A stretch of DNA of 64,000 bases from Paludibacter sp. (GCA_028710415.1 JAQTUE010000030.1:1-64000); one strand, 5' to 3'; shown: positions 8,069-16,622, counted from the stretch's first letter. Notes: a model not told the origin generated them from the letters alone. Made by a program: numbers and translations.

Positions 8069-9164
8069 TGGCAAAGATATTGGATTCCTGACGTTCAATG
8101 CGCGTCAATTCATACATGAACATGGCTTCGGCAGCCCTGGTCCAGTGGATAAATTCCATGGATTTAGTATACGTTGGGATAAAATCGAGCAACAGGTCAA
8201 GATTGAAATCATTGGCTGAAACCCCGGCACCTGAGCGTGTGGCATCAATCACGTTGCATTCCTGCTCAATGTGAGTGGGGACCATCAAAACGGGTTTTTG
8301 AAGATACATAGCTTCACAAACCGATTCAAAACCTCCGGTTGTGGCATATGCCTTGCATCCGGCCATAAACTTCAGGAAGCCTGAATCGCTTAATTTGTGC
8401 ATAGTGAGCTCAGGGGTAAGTTTTTTGGTCTTCTCCACATTCTTTTTATCCCAAAAGAAATGAAGGTATTGTTTCGGGTTATTATAGCTCCAGGTTGTCA
8501 ATTCAGATGCAAATCCTGAATTGAGCATGTATCCGTGGATATAATTTCCAGTGCTTACTTTCTGTCGCAGTACTTCCTGACGTAATAGCGGGGGAACAAT
8601 TGAAATCTTGCCATACTGGATCGTATCATCAGCCCGAAAAGAAAGTGCCAGTATTTTTAATGAATTCATGGTAGTAAGCCCGGAGTAAAAATTCAGCAGG
8701 TTGAACTGCCAGGTATCATTTCCGGTATAATGAAAAGCAGGCGTCATAAAATAATACTGATGCGCCACATTAATCATGGGTGGTTTTGGATTGAACAATC
8801 CATAAGTTGCACCACATAACAGTTCATAAAAATTGATGACTACATCAGGTTCTTTATCTCGTATCGTTTGGCGAATTGCAAACAAATTACGAATGTAGAC
8901 TGGCAACAGCAGCAGGTTATACAGGATACTAATCAACAACGAAGAATGCTTCCCTTTGGGAGTTGGTAAGATATTAGGACTTTGAAACTGAATAATTTCA
9001 CTGCCTATCTTTTCAGTAAAAAAAAGAGGTAAGGTACGTTTGGCACTTCCACCGACCATTACTGCCACCACCTGGTGACCATTACGTTCGAGCGTTGACT
9101 TCAAACTCTGAGCCTGGGTGAAATGGCCCCTACCTTCCCCTTGTACTACAAATAAGTATTTCAT
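8061..9164 (-). CDS. GT28/MurG-like glycosyltransferase, probably acting on a lipid
   Basis: 367 aa. The N-terminal Rossmann half opens MKYLFVVQGEGRGHFTQA, with the glycine-rich acceptor-side loop of GT28 enzymes. The C-terminal half has the nucleotide-sugar binding block YATTGGFESVCEAMYLQKPVLMVP with a conserved Gly-Gly and Glu. This matches the MJ1255-type uncharacterised glycosyltransferases related to MurG and diacylglycerol glucosyltransferases. It starts 12 nt after the PlcP-like metallophosphoesterase stop codon, so they are one operon, and the operon promoter looks PhoB-controlled. I infer glycosylation of diacylglycerol released from phospholipid during phosphate limitation. A cell-surface glycan role is the alternative. 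Confidence 0.78.
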   Translation of the reverse strand: MKYLFVVQGEGRGHFTQAQSLKSTLERNGHQVVAVMVGGSAKRTLPLFFTEKIGSEIIQFQSPNILPTPKGKHSSLLISILYNLLLLPVYIRNLFAIRQTIRDKEPDVVINFYELLCGATYGLFNPKPPMINVAHQYYFMTPAFHYTGNDTWQFNLLNFYSGLTTMNSLKILALSFRADDTIQYGKISIVPPLLRQEVLRQKVSTGNYIHGYMLNSGFASELTTWSYNNPKQYLHFFWDKKNVEKTKKLTPELTMHKLSDSGFLKFMAGCKAYATTGGFESVCEAMYLQKPVLMVPTHIEQECNVIDATRSGAGVSANDFNLDLLLDFIPTYTKSMEFIHWTRAAEAMFMYELTRIERQESNIFATM

Positions 9165-9176
9165 AAATTGGTTTAA

Positions 9177-10019
9177 TTAGAAAAAATGATGAAAGCTATT
9201 GCCTGTAAAAGCAACCCTTTCCAGCTTTTGATTTGAAGGATATAGTTCTTTCATATCTTCTGTTTCAGTTTCTACCGATGCATTGCGATGCATATACACT
9301 TCCCAACTGCCATCTTCATGTTCGAGTAATGCCGACATAGTTTCCACCCAATCGCCTGAATTCAGGTAATGAATTCCATCAATCATCCTATCGGCTGGTT
9401 GGTGAATGTGCCCGCAGATAATACCATCAGCATGACGCAAACGTGCCAACTCTACCAGTTCATTTTCGTAATTGGAGATGTACGATACAGCCGATTTGAC
9501 TTTCTGCTTAATGTTTTGCGACAAAGAGTAATAAGGCAAACCTTTTTTGGTACGGTAGATATTGTAAAGACGATTTATCCACAATAAAAAAGTATACCCC
9601 ACATCACCAAGCTTTGCCAGCCAGACCATGTTGGAAGTGATATTATCAAATATATCGCCATGTACCACATAATATCGCTTGTCATTTTTTTCGTGCACAT
9701 AATCCTTGACAATAGATATATTGGCAAACGAGAAAGGAGCTATGTGGTCAATAAAATCATCATGGTTTCCACGGACATAAATGACTTTGGTATTGTGGTT
9801 TTCCATCATTTTCATGATGATCTTGAAGAAATCAGTATCTTCTTTCTTCCATTTTCCTCCTTTTTGTAAACTCCAGCCATCAATAATATCACCATTCAGA
9901 ATAAGGGTATTACAATTGACAGTTTTCAGGAATTCAGCAAGTTCGCGTGTTTTAGAATGTTCGGTTCCGAGATGAAGATCGGAAATAACAATGGTAGGAT
10001 AAAACTTTTGGTTGTACAT
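9177..10019 (-). CDS. PlcP/LpxH-like metallophosphoesterase
   Basis: 280 aa calcineurin-like phosphoesterase. Metal ligands are visible as SDLHLG (D14, H16), NGDIIDGW (D44), RGNHDDF (84-89), VVHGD and CGHIHQPA. The pattern YYSLSQNIKQKVKSAVS...GHIH...IDGIHYLNSGDWVE...EHEDG resembles, from memory, PlcP-type phospholipases C, usually annotated as UDP-2,3-diacylglucosamine hydrolases. In marine and soil bacteria PlcP removes phospholipid headgroups under phosphate starvation, paired with a glycosyltransferase. Here a glycosyltransferase follows by 12 nt and the promoter matches that of phoB. LpxH proper remains possible, but context favours lipid remodelling. No signal peptide; likely cytoplasmic or membrane-peripheral. 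Confidence 0.82.
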   Translation of the reverse strand: MYNQKFYPTIVISDLHLGTEHSKTRELAEFLKTVNCNTLILNGDIIDGWSLQKGGKWKKEDTDFFKIIMKMMENHNTKVIYVRGNHDDFIDHIAPFSFANISIVKDYVHEKNDKRYYVVHGDIFDNITSNMVWLAKLGDVGYTFLLWINRLYNIYRTKKGLPYYSLSQNIKQKVKSAVSYISNYENELVELARLRHADGIICGHIHQPADRMIDGIHYLNSGDWVETMSALLEHEDGSWEVYMHRNASVETETEDMKELYPSNQKLERVAFTGNSFHHFF

Positions 10020-10032
10020 CTTTTTTTTATTG

Positions 10033-10090
10033 CAAAGTAACAGCTATCATATTGCGGGAGTACAACAAAACAATGAAAATAGTATGACAT
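10033..10090 (-). promoter_or_regulatory. Pho-box promoter of the plcP-like operon
   Basis: On the minus strand: four 11-nt units ATGTCATACTA, TTTTCATTGTT, TTGTTGTACTC and CCGCAATATGA, then tagctg, then the -7 element TTACTTTG. Hand alignment with the equivalent 58 nt before phoB gives about 38 identities with no gaps, including the whole -7 element and most of the fourth unit. Confidence 0.62.
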
Positions 10091-10100
10091 ATTGCATTAG

Positions 10101-10149
10101 TAGTGAAGGCTTCAATTCGATCAGAATCATAGTTAGTGAGCCTTCACTA
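10101..10149. repeat. Inverted repeat, 10-bp arms
   Basis: TAGTGAAGGC and GCCTTCACTA separated by 29 nt, between the pstS terminator and the plcP-like promoter. Function unknown. Confidence 0.5.
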
Positions 10150-10162
10150 TGAAAACAAAAAA

Positions 10163-10191
10163 CCGCTGTCGAATCAAGTTTTCGACAGCGG
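10163..10191 (-). terminator. Rho-independent terminator of porin-pstS
   Basis: Stem CCGCTGTCGAA / TTCGACAGCGG with a short loop, followed on the minus strand by a T-rich tract, 27 nt after the pstS stop codon. Confidence 0.9.
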
Positions 10192-10217
10192 CTTCACTGA
10201 TTGACTAATAACACAAA

Positions 10218-11027
10218 TTACTTCAATGGAACATAACCGACTCTTTCAACGATTGCCTGACCTTCGGCAGAAAGTATAAAATCTAAAAGTGGTTTTGCTT
10301 TTGCTACAGTTGATTTATCCATATAGAAGAACAATGGACGAACGATAGGATAAGTTTTATTCTTGGCTGTGGTTTCATTCGGTTCAATAAAGTTCTTACC
10401 ATCAAATGAAACATGTAAAGCTTTCACTGATTTGTTCACATAAGCTAATCCTACATAACCTATAGCACCTTTAGTCTGGCTTACCGACTGAACGATAGCA
10501 CCGGTTGCAGGCATACTTAGGATTGAGCTCATATAGTTTTTGTTCAACAAAACGTATTCTTTGATAAAATCATAGGTCCCTGAACTGGTTTCACGGGAAT
10601 AAGGAGTGATCTTCAAATCAGCACCACCTACTTGTTTCCAGTTTGTAATCTTACCTGTAAAAATACCTTCTAACTGGGCACGTGTCAATTTAGAAACAGG
10701 ATTGGAAGGATTCACTACTATTGCCAATGCATCATAAGCAATAATTTTTTCCACGATAGATTTACCTGCTTCCTGGCATTTTACTTTTTCATCAAATTTC
10801 ATTTTACGGGAAGACATGGCAATTTCGGTTGTGCCTTCCAAAAGGGCAGCAATCCCAACACCACTACCACCACCAATCACTGTAACCGATTTGCCGGTTT
10901 TCTTACCAAATACTTCAGCTTCTTTTTGAGCTAATGGTAATACGGTATCACTTCCTTTAATTTTCTGAGCATAGAATGATGGTGCAAGTGTGCAAACCAT
11001 CATAAGCGATAAAATAAGTTTTTTCAT
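10218..11027 (-). CDS. pstS: Phosphate ABC transporter substrate-binding protein PstS
   Basis: 269 aa periplasmic protein that captures orthophosphate for PstCAB. A signal peptide (~20 aa, ending SFYAQ) is followed by KGSDTVLP, GGGSGVGIAALLEGT, SSRKMK and SRETSSGTYDFIKEY, the phosphate-coordinating loops of the PstS/SphX type. It is encoded apart from and divergent to pstCAB, behind the porin gene with a 68-nt gap. The porin promoter carries a Pho box, so both are probably induced by low phosphate. Confidence 0.93.
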   Translation of the reverse strand: MKKLILSLMMVCTLAPSFYAQKIKGSDTVLPLAQKEAEVFGKKTGKSVTVIGGGSGVGIAALLEGTTEIAMSSRKMKFDEKVKCQEAGKSIVEKIIAYDALAIVVNPSNPVSKLTRAQLEGIFTGKITNWKQVGGADLKITPYSRETSSGTYDFIKEYVLLNKNYMSSILSMPATGAIVQSVSQTKGAIGYVGLAYVNKSVKALHVSFDGKNFIEPNETTAKNKTYPIVRPLFFYMDKSTVAKAKPLLDFILSAEGQAIVERVGYVPLK

Positions 11028-11046
11028 TTTGCTTTTTGTTTTTATA

Positions 11047-11075
11047 ACCTCAAACCCTGGAAGAGTTTGAGGATT
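11047..11075. promoter_or_regulatory. Hairpin between porin and pstS
   Basis: Arms CCTCAAAC / GTTTGAGG around a 10-nt loop in the gap between the two genes. On the transcribed strand it is not followed by a U tract, so it is more likely an mRNA-processing or stability hairpin than a terminator. Confidence 0.4.
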
Positions 11076-11095
11076 TTGTTTTTTTATTTATATTC

Positions 11096-12421
11096 TTAGA
11101 ATTTGTATTGTAAACGTAGAGTTACTACATTATCAGCCAGGTCTTTCTTAGCAATAAATCCTTTCAGGATTACTTTTTCATTTGAAACCATATCATAATA
11201 AGCCATAATACGAACATTATTGTTCATGCGATACATATAGCCTAAGCCAAGAGTTGAATAAGCCATATCAGTTTTGCTTAGTTTTGTTGTACCATTAGTC
11301 AAATAACTAATTTTATCTCCGGTTACATCTGTATTAGGATCATACCAATCATATTTGACTACAATTGAGTGTTTTGTATTAGCAATATCTTGAACAAAAT
11401 TGATATAACCACCTTGGAATTTGCGGATATAGGTTGGAGAAGCAACAAATGAAGAAGATGTTGGATCCAAAGCATTCGGACTTGCAGAACTTGAAGCAGA
11501 TCCAGGTTGTGTACCAGTAATAAATTCCGCACGAATCTGAGTCAAGCCTAAATCAGAAACTATACTGAATTGACCATCAACCCCAAAATACTGACGATCA
11601 GCGGAACCATTAGGTTTTGTACCAATAGTTCTACTAAAAGCGTTGTTTTTCATTACATAAACATTTGTATCTGTTTGAAGTGTTGTGCCTGAGTACATAG
11701 ATGCACCAATACCATATTTCATTGTAGCCGTTGAATTGTTGTAAGTCAGGTGGGCAACAAAGTCTTTCTTGCCTTTATAGTCTTTGCTAATGGCATTACC
11801 GGCAACTAATCCAGCTTCCAGTTTCAATACGGTCCAGGGAGAGGTTTTAGGAGCCTGAATAGTCAACATGGATCCCAGTGTTTTTTCGTCCGGGAAAAGG
11901 GTCTGGATTAAACGGCTACGTTCAGGAGATTCGAGTTTAGAAGAAGAATATCCGATTTCATATCCGAATGGATTATCAAAAACCCCACCTTTCACTGCAA
12001 AAGTATTTAACCATGGATCAAGAACGTTTAAGTAAACATCTTTGGTTTTTAATCCGCTTTCAGAAATGTCAAATTCAATAACTGCCTGGCAACCGAAATC
12101 TTCATATGTAGTTTTCAAACGTCCACGGCGTACACCATAACGATTGTAATTTTTAGTTCCTGCAACTTTTTCTGGTCCGTTGTTAACGATACCAACTTTC
12201 ATGTCATTCGATTTGTTGAGAGCTGAGTCTAATTGGGAAGACTGCCATTGAGCCTGAATATAACCGCTGAATTTTAATTTCTTTGCTTGAGTAGCGGCAT
12301 CTTCAAGTAAACTGATACGTTGTTCGTGTACATCAATTGGATCTACTTTCTCTTCCTGTGAAAAAGCAAAGGTCGAACTAAGAAGACCTAATGCGATAAT
12401 TGTAAAATTTTTTAATTTCAT
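11096..12421 (-). CDS. Phosphate-selective porin O/P-family outer-membrane protein
   Basis: 441 aa. A signal peptide (ending AFSQE) precedes a short coiled segment (HEQRISLLEDAATQAK), a feature of trimeric OprO/OprP-like porins. The barrel then begins LKFSGYIQAQWQ, continues with YNRYGVRRGRLKTTYEDF and NPFGYEIGYSSSKLESPERSRL, and ends VVTLRLQYKF. These match the porin O/P family that moves phosphate or polyphosphate across the outer membrane. It heads the operon with pstS and lies behind a Pho-box-like promoter, which supports an anion-uptake role. Actual selectivity cannot be read from sequence. Confidence 0.85.
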   Translation of the reverse strand: MKLKNFTIIALGLLSSTFAFSQEEKVDPIDVHEQRISLLEDAATQAKKLKFSGYIQAQWQSSQLDSALNKSNDMKVGIVNNGPEKVAGTKNYNRYGVRRGRLKTTYEDFGCQAVIEFDISESGLKTKDVYLNVLDPWLNTFAVKGGVFDNPFGYEIGYSSSKLESPERSRLIQTLFPDEKTLGSMLTIQAPKTSPWTVLKLEAGLVAGNAISKDYKGKKDFVAHLTYNNSTATMKYGIGASMYSGTTLQTDTNVYVMKNNAFSRTIGTKPNGSADRQYFGVDGQFSIVSDLGLTQIRAEFITGTQPGSASSSASPNALDPTSSSFVASPTYIRKFQGGYINFVQDIANTKHSIVVKYDWYDPNTDVTGDKISYLTNGTTKLSKTDMAYSTLGLGYMYRMNNNVRIMAYYDMVSNEKVILKGFIAKKDLADNVVTLRLQYKF

Positions 12422-12476
12422 TTTAATTTAGAATTTAGTTTTTTACTTATAAATATTTTCCCCTTTATTTTCGATG

Positions 12477-12534
12477 CAAAGAAACTGTGACCAGATTACA
12501 GTGTTTTGTCAAATGTGTTACATTGTTGTTACAA
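12477..12534 (-). promoter_or_regulatory. Pho-box promoter of porin-pstS
   Basis: Minus-strand units TTGTAACAACA, ATGTAACACAT, TTGACAAAACA and CTGTAATCTGG, then the 6-nt gap tcacag and the -7 element TTTCTTTG. The repeat period is exactly 11 bp. Confidence 0.72.
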
Positions 12535-12630
12535 TTTAAAAAGCTCACAATTAAGACAAAGCAATCTTTTAAAAACAAGTGTAACATGACCTTATAATAT
12601 AGCAGAAAAAAAAGAGCATGAAATAATATT

Positions 12631-12688
12631 TCGTAACACCTTTGTAACATATTCTTCATTCCATCTTAATATAAAAGCTATTTCTTTG
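12631..12688 (+). promoter_or_regulatory. Pho-box promoter of pstC-pstA-pstB-phoU
   Basis: Plus-strand units TCGTAACACCT, TTGTAACATAT, TCTTCATTCCA and TCTTAATATAA, then aagcta and the -7 element TTTCTTTG. The first two units are clear; the last two are degenerate. Same 58-nt geometry as the other three promoters. Confidence 0.68.
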
Positions 12689-12713
12689 CAGTGTTTTTTA
12701 AACAACATACAGC

Positions 12714-13901
12714 GTGAAACGATTTTTAGAGAAATTAGTAGAAGGTGCATTATTAATTAGTGGTAGCATAACCAGTATCACCATTTTACTTATCGTAATA
12801 TTTTTATTCAAGGAAGCCTCCGGATTATTCAATAGCCCGGTGATTGAAAATGGCTATGTGCTTGCATTTAACAATGCAAACCCGGTTAAAAAACTAAGTT
12901 CTTATGAAATCAAAGAAATCTTTGATGGCAAGATTACGAACTGGGATGAAGTAGGGGGAAAAGACCAGGCCATTGAATTGGTTCGTCTGAGTGATATGAC
13001 AAAATACTATACTGAAGCCGAACTTGGTGCTTCGTTTGAAAACATACCTGCCAAAGCCAGTGAACTGACTAGCAAACATCCCGGTATTATCCTTTTTCTA
13101 CCAAAACAATATGTGGCTAAAAACTTTAAAGGGACATTGCTGAAACAAGAAACCTTGCGGCCGGGTGATTTCTTTGGAGGCAAAGAATGGTACCCGACTG
13201 CTTCCCCTTCCCCGCAATACGGTTTATTACCTCTTTTGTTAGGCACTATATGGGTCAGCCTGGGAGCTATCCTGCTCTCATTACCCTTCGGGATTGCAGT
13301 GGCTGTGTATCTGGCTGAGATATCTTCGTTCCGGGTACGAAACTTTTTAAAGCCTGTCATTGAATTGCTGGCAGGCATACCTTCTGTTGTTTATGGTTTT
13401 TTTGGGTTGGTAGTAGTAGTTCCCTTTTTACAACGTACCTTTCAGTTGCCCGTTGGGGAAACAGCACTGGCAGGAAGTATTATTCTGGGAATAATGGCTT
13501 TACCAACCATCATTACAGTAGCTGAAGATGCCATGCGTACAGTACCACGGGCTATGAAAGAAGCAAGCCTTGCCCTGGGAGCCACCCACTGGCAAACCAT
13601 TTACAAAGTGATCATTCCTTATTCAAAATCCGGGATTACCTCAGCTGCCGTACTTGGAATCGGACGTGCCATTGGTGAAACGATGGCTGTTTTAATGGTT
13701 ACAGGAAATGCAGCTGTCATACCCCACACTTTATTAGAACCTGTACGTACTATTCCGGCAACTATTGCAGCTGAATTAGGGGAAGCATCGGCAGGCAGCG
13801 GACATTACCAGGCATTATTTGCTTTGGGCTGTATCCTGTTTATCATTACCATGATTATCAGCATCAGCATTGAATTTATAGGGAGAAAGAAATATCAATA
13901 A
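12714..13901 (+). CDS. pstC: Phosphate ABC transporter permease PstC with inserted substrate-binding-like segment
   Basis: Inner-membrane subunit of the high-affinity phosphate importer. TM1 lies at residues ~12-33. A periplasmic insert of ~110 residues follows, resembling part of PstS: PVKKLSSYEIKEIFDGKITNW parallels PVSKLTRAQLEGIFTGKITNW in the nearby PstS. The permease domain runs from ~165 to the end, with the ABC-contact loop EASLALGATHWQTIYKVIIP. At 395 aa it is longer than the ~300-320 aa of typical PstC. The start is GTG at 12714, just downstream of the Pho-box promoter. The insert may bind substrate or dock PstS; it has only part of the fold. Confidence 0.92.
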   Translation: MKRFLEKLVEGALLISGSITSITILLIVIFLFKEASGLFNSPVIENGYVLAFNNANPVKKLSSYEIKEIFDGKITNWDEVGGKDQAIELVRLSDMTKYYTEAELGASFENIPAKASELTSKHPGIILFLPKQYVAKNFKGTLLKQETLRPGDFFGGKEWYPTASPSPQYGLLPLLLGTIWVSLGAILLSLPFGIAVAVYLAEISSFRVRNFLKPVIELLAGIPSVVYGFFGLVVVVPFLQRTFQLPVGETALAGSIILGIMALPTIITVAEDAMRTVPRAMKEASLALGATHWQTIYKVIIPYSKSGITSAAVLGIGRAIGETMAVLMVTGNAAVIPHTLLEPVRTIPATIAAELGEASAGSGHYQALFALGCILFIITMIISISIEFIGRKKYQ

Positions 13902-14004
13902 AGAACCCCCGGCCCCTAAAGGGGAGTAAGAAGGCTTTGAAGTTTATATACTATCTACAATAACACAATTTTCCTTCCTCCCCTTTAGGGGTCGGGGGTC
14001 TTTC
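13902..14004. repeat. CCCCTAAAGGGG paired intergenic element, copy 1 (pstC-pstA)
   Basis: Left arm at 13902-13934 (AACCCCCGGCCCCTAAAG...) begins right after the pstC stop. Right arm at 13973-14004 (CCTCCCCTTTAGGGGTCGGG...) is its reverse complement with few mismatches and ends 10 nt before the pstA ATG. The ~40-nt middle is unrelated A/T-rich DNA. The transcript could fold into one long stem. Confidence 0.85.
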
Positions 14005-14014
14005 AAAAAACATT

Positions 14015-14902
14015 ATGACACCAATTATACAGGCAAAACAAAACGATAGGAAAAAACGATGGTCACAGGCCATTGCTTTTACAATCTTTAAACTGATGAG
14101 TTATTCAGTGGTTGCAATTTTAATACTGATTCTTGGATTTATTGTTTCAAAAGGGATTGGGGTTATCAGTTGGGACTTCCTGTCAAAAGCTCCTGAGGAT
14201 GGTATGACAAAAGGAGGTATCTTCCCTGCCATTGTAGGAACGCTTTGCCTGGTTGCAGGAAGCAGTCTGTTTAGTTTCCCGATCGGGATTATGTCGGGCA
14301 TCTACATGAATGAGTATGCAGCAGGAAGCAAGATCGCTACCTTTATACGCATCATGACCAATAACCTGAGTGGCGTGCCTTCCGTTGTTTTCGGATTGTT
14401 CGGAATGTCATTATTCGTCAACACCATGAAGTTCGGGGATTCAATCCTGGCAGGTTCGTTGACATTAGGATTACTTTCATTACCTTTGGTGATCCGGACT
14501 ACCGAGGAATCATTGAAAGCGATTGAGAACTCATACAGGGAAGGAAGCCTGGCATTGGGGGCAACAAAGTTACAGACCATTCGAAAAGTCGTAATGCCAA
14601 TGGCATTTCCAAATATCATCACCGGATTGATTTTATCCATTGGCCGGGTATCGGGGGAAACAGCACCAATTCTATTTACAGTTGCTGCTTACTTCTTGCC
14701 GAAATTACCGACCAGCATATTCGACCAGGTCATGGCACTGCCATATCATTTGTATGTAATATCAACCAGCGGAACCGACATTGAAGCTTCCCGTGGTATT
14801 GCATACGGAACTGCCCTGGTACTTATTGTCATAGTATTGTTGGTGAACATACTGGCAACAACATTAAGAAGCTATTTTTCGAAGAAGGTAAAAACGAACT
14901 GA
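14015..14902 (+). CDS. pstA: Phosphate ABC transporter permease PstA
   Basis: 295 aa, six predicted membrane segments, second permease of the phosphate importer. Contains GIMSGIYMNEYA and the coupling loop REGSLALGATKLQTIRKVVMP near residues 175-195, the standard PstA signature, and ends with a short basic tail. It lies between pstC and pstB and is separated from both by paired CCCCTAAAGGGG elements, which could modulate translation or mRNA decay between subunits. Confidence 0.95.
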   Translation: MTPIIQAKQNDRKKRWSQAIAFTIFKLMSYSVVAILILILGFIVSKGIGVISWDFLSKAPEDGMTKGGIFPAIVGTLCLVAGSSLFSFPIGIMSGIYMNEYAAGSKIATFIRIMTNNLSGVPSVVFGLFGMSLFVNTMKFGDSILAGSLTLGLLSLPLVIRTTEESLKAIENSYREGSLALGATKLQTIRKVVMPMAFPNIITGLILSIGRVSGETAPILFTVAAYFLPKLPTSIFDQVMALPYHLYVISTSGTDIEASRGIAYGTALVLIVIVLLVNILATTLRSYFSKKVKTN

Positions 14903-14907
14903 TAAGA

Positions 14908-15013
14908 TAACCCCCAGCCCCTAAAGGGGAGTAAGAGGGTGTTTATAATTTCGGAAGTAATTAAATATAATAAACTTGGTCTTTAACCCCCCTTTAGGGG
15001 TTGGGGGTCGTTC
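14908..15013. repeat. CCCCTAAAGGGG paired intergenic element, copy 2 (pstA-pstB)
   Basis: Left arm 14909-14938 starts 6 nt after the pstA stop; right arm 14985-15013 ends 11 nt before the pstB ATG at 15025. The arms are reverse complements with the same CCCCTAAAGGGG core and flanking ACCCCC/GGGGGT blocks as copy 1; the middle differs. Confidence 0.85.
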
Positions 15014-15024
15014 AATTAAAAAAC

Positions 15025-15777
15025 ATGCTAACGATTGACGCAAAGAATGTTGATTTTTATTACAGCGAGTATCATGCGCTGAAGAACATAAATATTGAGG
15101 TGGAGAAGAACAAGGTAGTTGCCCTAATCGGACCTTCAGGGTGCGGCAAGTCAACTTTCCTACGTATCCTGAACCGAATGAATGACCTGATACCCGGAAC
15201 CCGCATGACAGGAACCGTATTGGTGGAAGGGGAAGATATTTATGCTCCGAATGTGCATGTGGATGAATTGAGGAAACAGGTGGGCATGGTATTTCAAAAA
15301 CCGAATCCATTCCCTAAATCGATCTTCGAGAACGTTGCCTATGGGTTGCGTGTGAATGGTATAAATGACAAGGACTACATCGAACAGCGGGTCATTGAAT
15401 CCATCAAATCGGCTGCCCTGTGGGATGAAGTAAAGGATAAACTCAAGAAATCAGCCTTTGCACTTTCAGGTGGACAACAACAAAGACTTTGTATAGCACG
15501 TGCCTTGGCTATTTCCCCGAAAGTGGTTTTAATGGATGAACCTGCTTCTGCACTTGACCCTATATCAACGGCTAAAATAGAGGATTTGATCTATGAACTA
15601 AAAAAAGATTATACGATTATCATTGTAACACACAACATGCAACAGGCTTCGCGTGTTAGTGATAAAACTGCTTATTTTTACCTGGGTGAAATGATTGAAT
15701 TTGATGAAACAACAAAGATATTCACCAATCCTCAACAATTATCCACCCAAAACTACATAACAGGAAGGTTTGGTTGA
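15025..15777 (+). CDS. pstB: Phosphate ABC transporter ATPase PstB
   Basis: 250 aa cytoplasmic ATPase powering PstCA. Walker A GPSGCGKST, Q-loop VFQKPNPFP, signature LSGGQQQRLCIARAL, Walker B VVLMDEPASALDP and H-loop IVTHNMQQ are all present; the NPFP after the Q-loop is typical of PstB. The start is taken at ATG 15025 (MLTIDAK) because an upstream TTG falls inside the intergenic repeat arm. It is followed by phoU after 123 nt. Confidence 0.97.
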   Translation: MLTIDAKNVDFYYSEYHALKNINIEVEKNKVVALIGPSGCGKSTFLRILNRMNDLIPGTRMTGTVLVEGEDIYAPNVHVDELRKQVGMVFQKPNPFPKSIFENVAYGLRVNGINDKDYIEQRVIESIKSAALWDEVKDKLKKSAFALSGGQQQRLCIARALAISPKVVLMDEPASALDPISTAKIEDLIYELKKDYTIIIVTHNMQQASRVSDKTAYFYLGEMIEFDETTKIFTNPQQLSTQNYITGRFG

Positions 15778-15781
15778 TGAA

Positions 15782-15896
15782 ACTGGTCAAAAGTCTAATG
15801 TCAAAGGACAATAGACTGTCTTTTTATCAGAAATATAAATTATTAAACAAATAACCGTCTAAGTCTGGAAACATTTGACTTTAGACATTCGACAAT
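15782..15896. repeat. Complementary simple-sequence arms between pstB and phoU
   Basis: Left stretch GTCAAAAGTCTAATGTCAAA and right stretch ATTTGACTTTAGACATTCGA are approximate reverse complements filling most of the gap. This is the same layout as the CCCCTAAAGGGG elements but with unrelated sequence. Confidence 0.6.
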
Positions 15897-15900
15897 ATTT

Positions 15901-16572
15901 ATGAGACACATAGAACAAGAATTATCAAGCTTACGCCAGGATTTAATAGACATGTGGAGATTGGTGATTTCGCAGGTATCCAATGCCGGTGAAGCCATCG
16001 TGTCGTTCGATAAAGATCTGGCCGCAAAAGTTAATATGCGTGAGAAAAAAGTTGATGCATACGAACTGAAAATAGATGGATTTTGTGAAAATATAATAGC
16101 ACTTTATCAGCCTGTTGCGGTTGATCTTAGGTTTGTACTGGCAGTTTTTAAGATAAATTCCAACCTGGAACGTATTGCCGATTTTGCCAATGGCATATCG
16201 CACATACTGGTTGATAACCCTTCCATCATACTCGATGCAGAAGTGATATCGGACACCCGGCTTCAAAATATGATTGAGCAGGTCAATGAAATGCTGGCAC
16301 AAGGATTGGAGGCTTTTGAAAATGAGAAATCAAACTTTGCAGCGGCTATTTTTAATGAAGATTCTAAGGTGGATGAAATTAATGATAGTGCTGTAAAAAT
16401 CATTGCCGGATATATCCAAAAGAATCCAGACAGGTCATACGAATGCCTGGAATTGATCGGCATTTTCCGTAAGCTGGAACGTATTGGGGACCATTGTGCA
16501 AATATTGCTGAAGAAATATTCTTCTACATTGACGCCAAAGTGCTTAAACACAGTCCGAAAGATATAAAATAA
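15901..16572 (+). CDS. phoU: Phosphate signalling protein PhoU
   Basis: 223 aa, two three-helix-bundle repeats (~15-110 and ~115-215) with the metal-binding-type motif EKKVDAYE in the first and EDSKVDEIND in the second. PhoU links the Pst transporter to the PhoR kinase and represses Pho signalling when phosphate is sufficient. It is last in the pstCAB-phoU unit and is followed by a terminator, then phoB with its own Pho box. Confidence 0.95.
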   Translation: MRHIEQELSSLRQDLIDMWRLVISQVSNAGEAIVSFDKDLAAKVNMREKKVDAYELKIDGFCENIIALYQPVAVDLRFVLAVFKINSNLERIADFANGISHILVDNPSIILDAEVISDTRLQNMIEQVNEMLAQGLEAFENEKSNFAAAIFNEDSKVDEINDSAVKIIAGYIQKNPDRSYECLELIGIFRKLERIGDHCANIAEEIFFYIDAKVLKHSPKDIK

Positions 16573-16622
16573 CTCTTGTCTTTTATTGTTGAATCGTTGA
16601 GCCATCCATATATAAAAAATGG

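Noticed and set aside
7880..8098. A 72-codon minus-strand frame overlapping the glycosyltransferase end
   Set aside because: It overlaps the 3' end of the glycosyltransferase in another frame and contains the terminator-like hairpin.
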